A DNA stretch of 13,762 nucleotides from Sulfuricurvum sp. (GTDB lineage Bacteria > Campylobacterota > Campylobacteria > Campylobacterales > Sulfurimonadaceae): positions 1 through 13,762 of the forward strand of contig JAGXHZ010000026.1 in the NCBI GenBank assembly GCA_024635855.1, written 5' to 3'. The notes beneath the pieces are model-generated. The model ran no database searches, had not been told where the DNA came from, and saw only the letters and a program-made list of their open reading frames with translations. The translations under genes were made by a program, and so were the position numbers. Positions within the stretch are counted from its first letter, which is position 1. Every line of letters begins with the position of its first letter. Below are positions 13,755 to 13,762 of the stretch, in pieces.

Positions 13755-13762
13755 CTCTGCAC

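Noticed and set aside
13731..13762. ATTTAAC followed by GCATAGGGGGTATGC as the start of an integron attC site
   Set aside because: Only a loose RYYYAAC core match exists; the partner GTTRRRY site and the rest would lie outside the window, and no integrase is present.
1..13762. CRISPR array, tRNA or rRNA genes, intact insertion sequence
   Set aside because: No regularly spaced repeats, no cloverleaf-like segments and no transposase or integrase frame were seen on either strand.

Overview
The window looks like chromosomal DNA from a Campylobacterota (epsilonproteobacterial) chemolithotroph of the Sulfuricurvum/Sulfurimonas kind. The evidence is the AT-rich coding sequence, the cbb3-oxidase gene followed by a DUF4006-type small protein and FixH, the short AddB/AddA pair, and the lipoprotein families present (LPP20-like and cysteine-rich Sel1 repeats, both familiar from Helicobacter and Campylobacter). 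Genus assignment is inference; no rRNA is present.

Region 1 (1-7096) is a tightly packed plus-strand respiratory and repair operon. It begins with the 3' part of ccoP (di-haem subunit of cbb3 oxidase). Next come a DUF4006-like membrane protein, a previously unlisted 33-residue membrane microprotein (726-827), a periplasmic single-anchor protein started at TTG, and FixH/CcoH. It ends with the two-subunit recombination helicase-nuclease AddB and AddA. Most junctions overlap or abut (TTGA, 8-nt overlap, TAATG, TAG/ATG), so translational coupling is likely right through from oxidase biogenesis to double-strand-break repair.

Region 2 (7097-7994) is the housekeeping pair rplM-rpsI with its own short promoter region and strong Shine-Dalgarno sequences. 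It is closed by a GC-rich CATTCCCGC-GAAA-GCGGG hairpin of the dispersed-repeat type.

Region 3 (8044-11427) is accessory in character. A minus-strand helix-turn-helix regulator diverges from a four-gene plus-strand operon. The 101-bp gap between them holds three helically phased TTGTA repeats and a TTTGTACAAA palindrome, a good candidate operator. The operon encodes an LPP20-like lipoprotein with a duplicated 20-residue APKWV module, a 13-cysteine helical cytosolic protein, a 95-residue orphan, and a secreted protein that combines an LPP20/FlgT-like domain, a coiled coil and a C-terminal PDZ-like half domain. The first and last genes share a related domain, and the gene junctions are ATGA overlaps or a 9-nt gap. 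I infer one envelope-associated system under local control; its function is not known to me.

Region 4 (11428-13762) is a gene pair, a zinc-ribbon four-helix membrane protein and a long Sel1-repeat lipoprotein. It is bracketed by related 24-nt repeats. The left border also carries GGGGTCAGG/GGGGACAGG motifs and an 11-bp perfect hairpin that resemble REP/IS200-like (RAYT) debris. This pair may have moved as a unit. No tRNA, rRNA, CRISPR array or intact transposase is visible, and no gene-free stretch exceeds about 142 bases.
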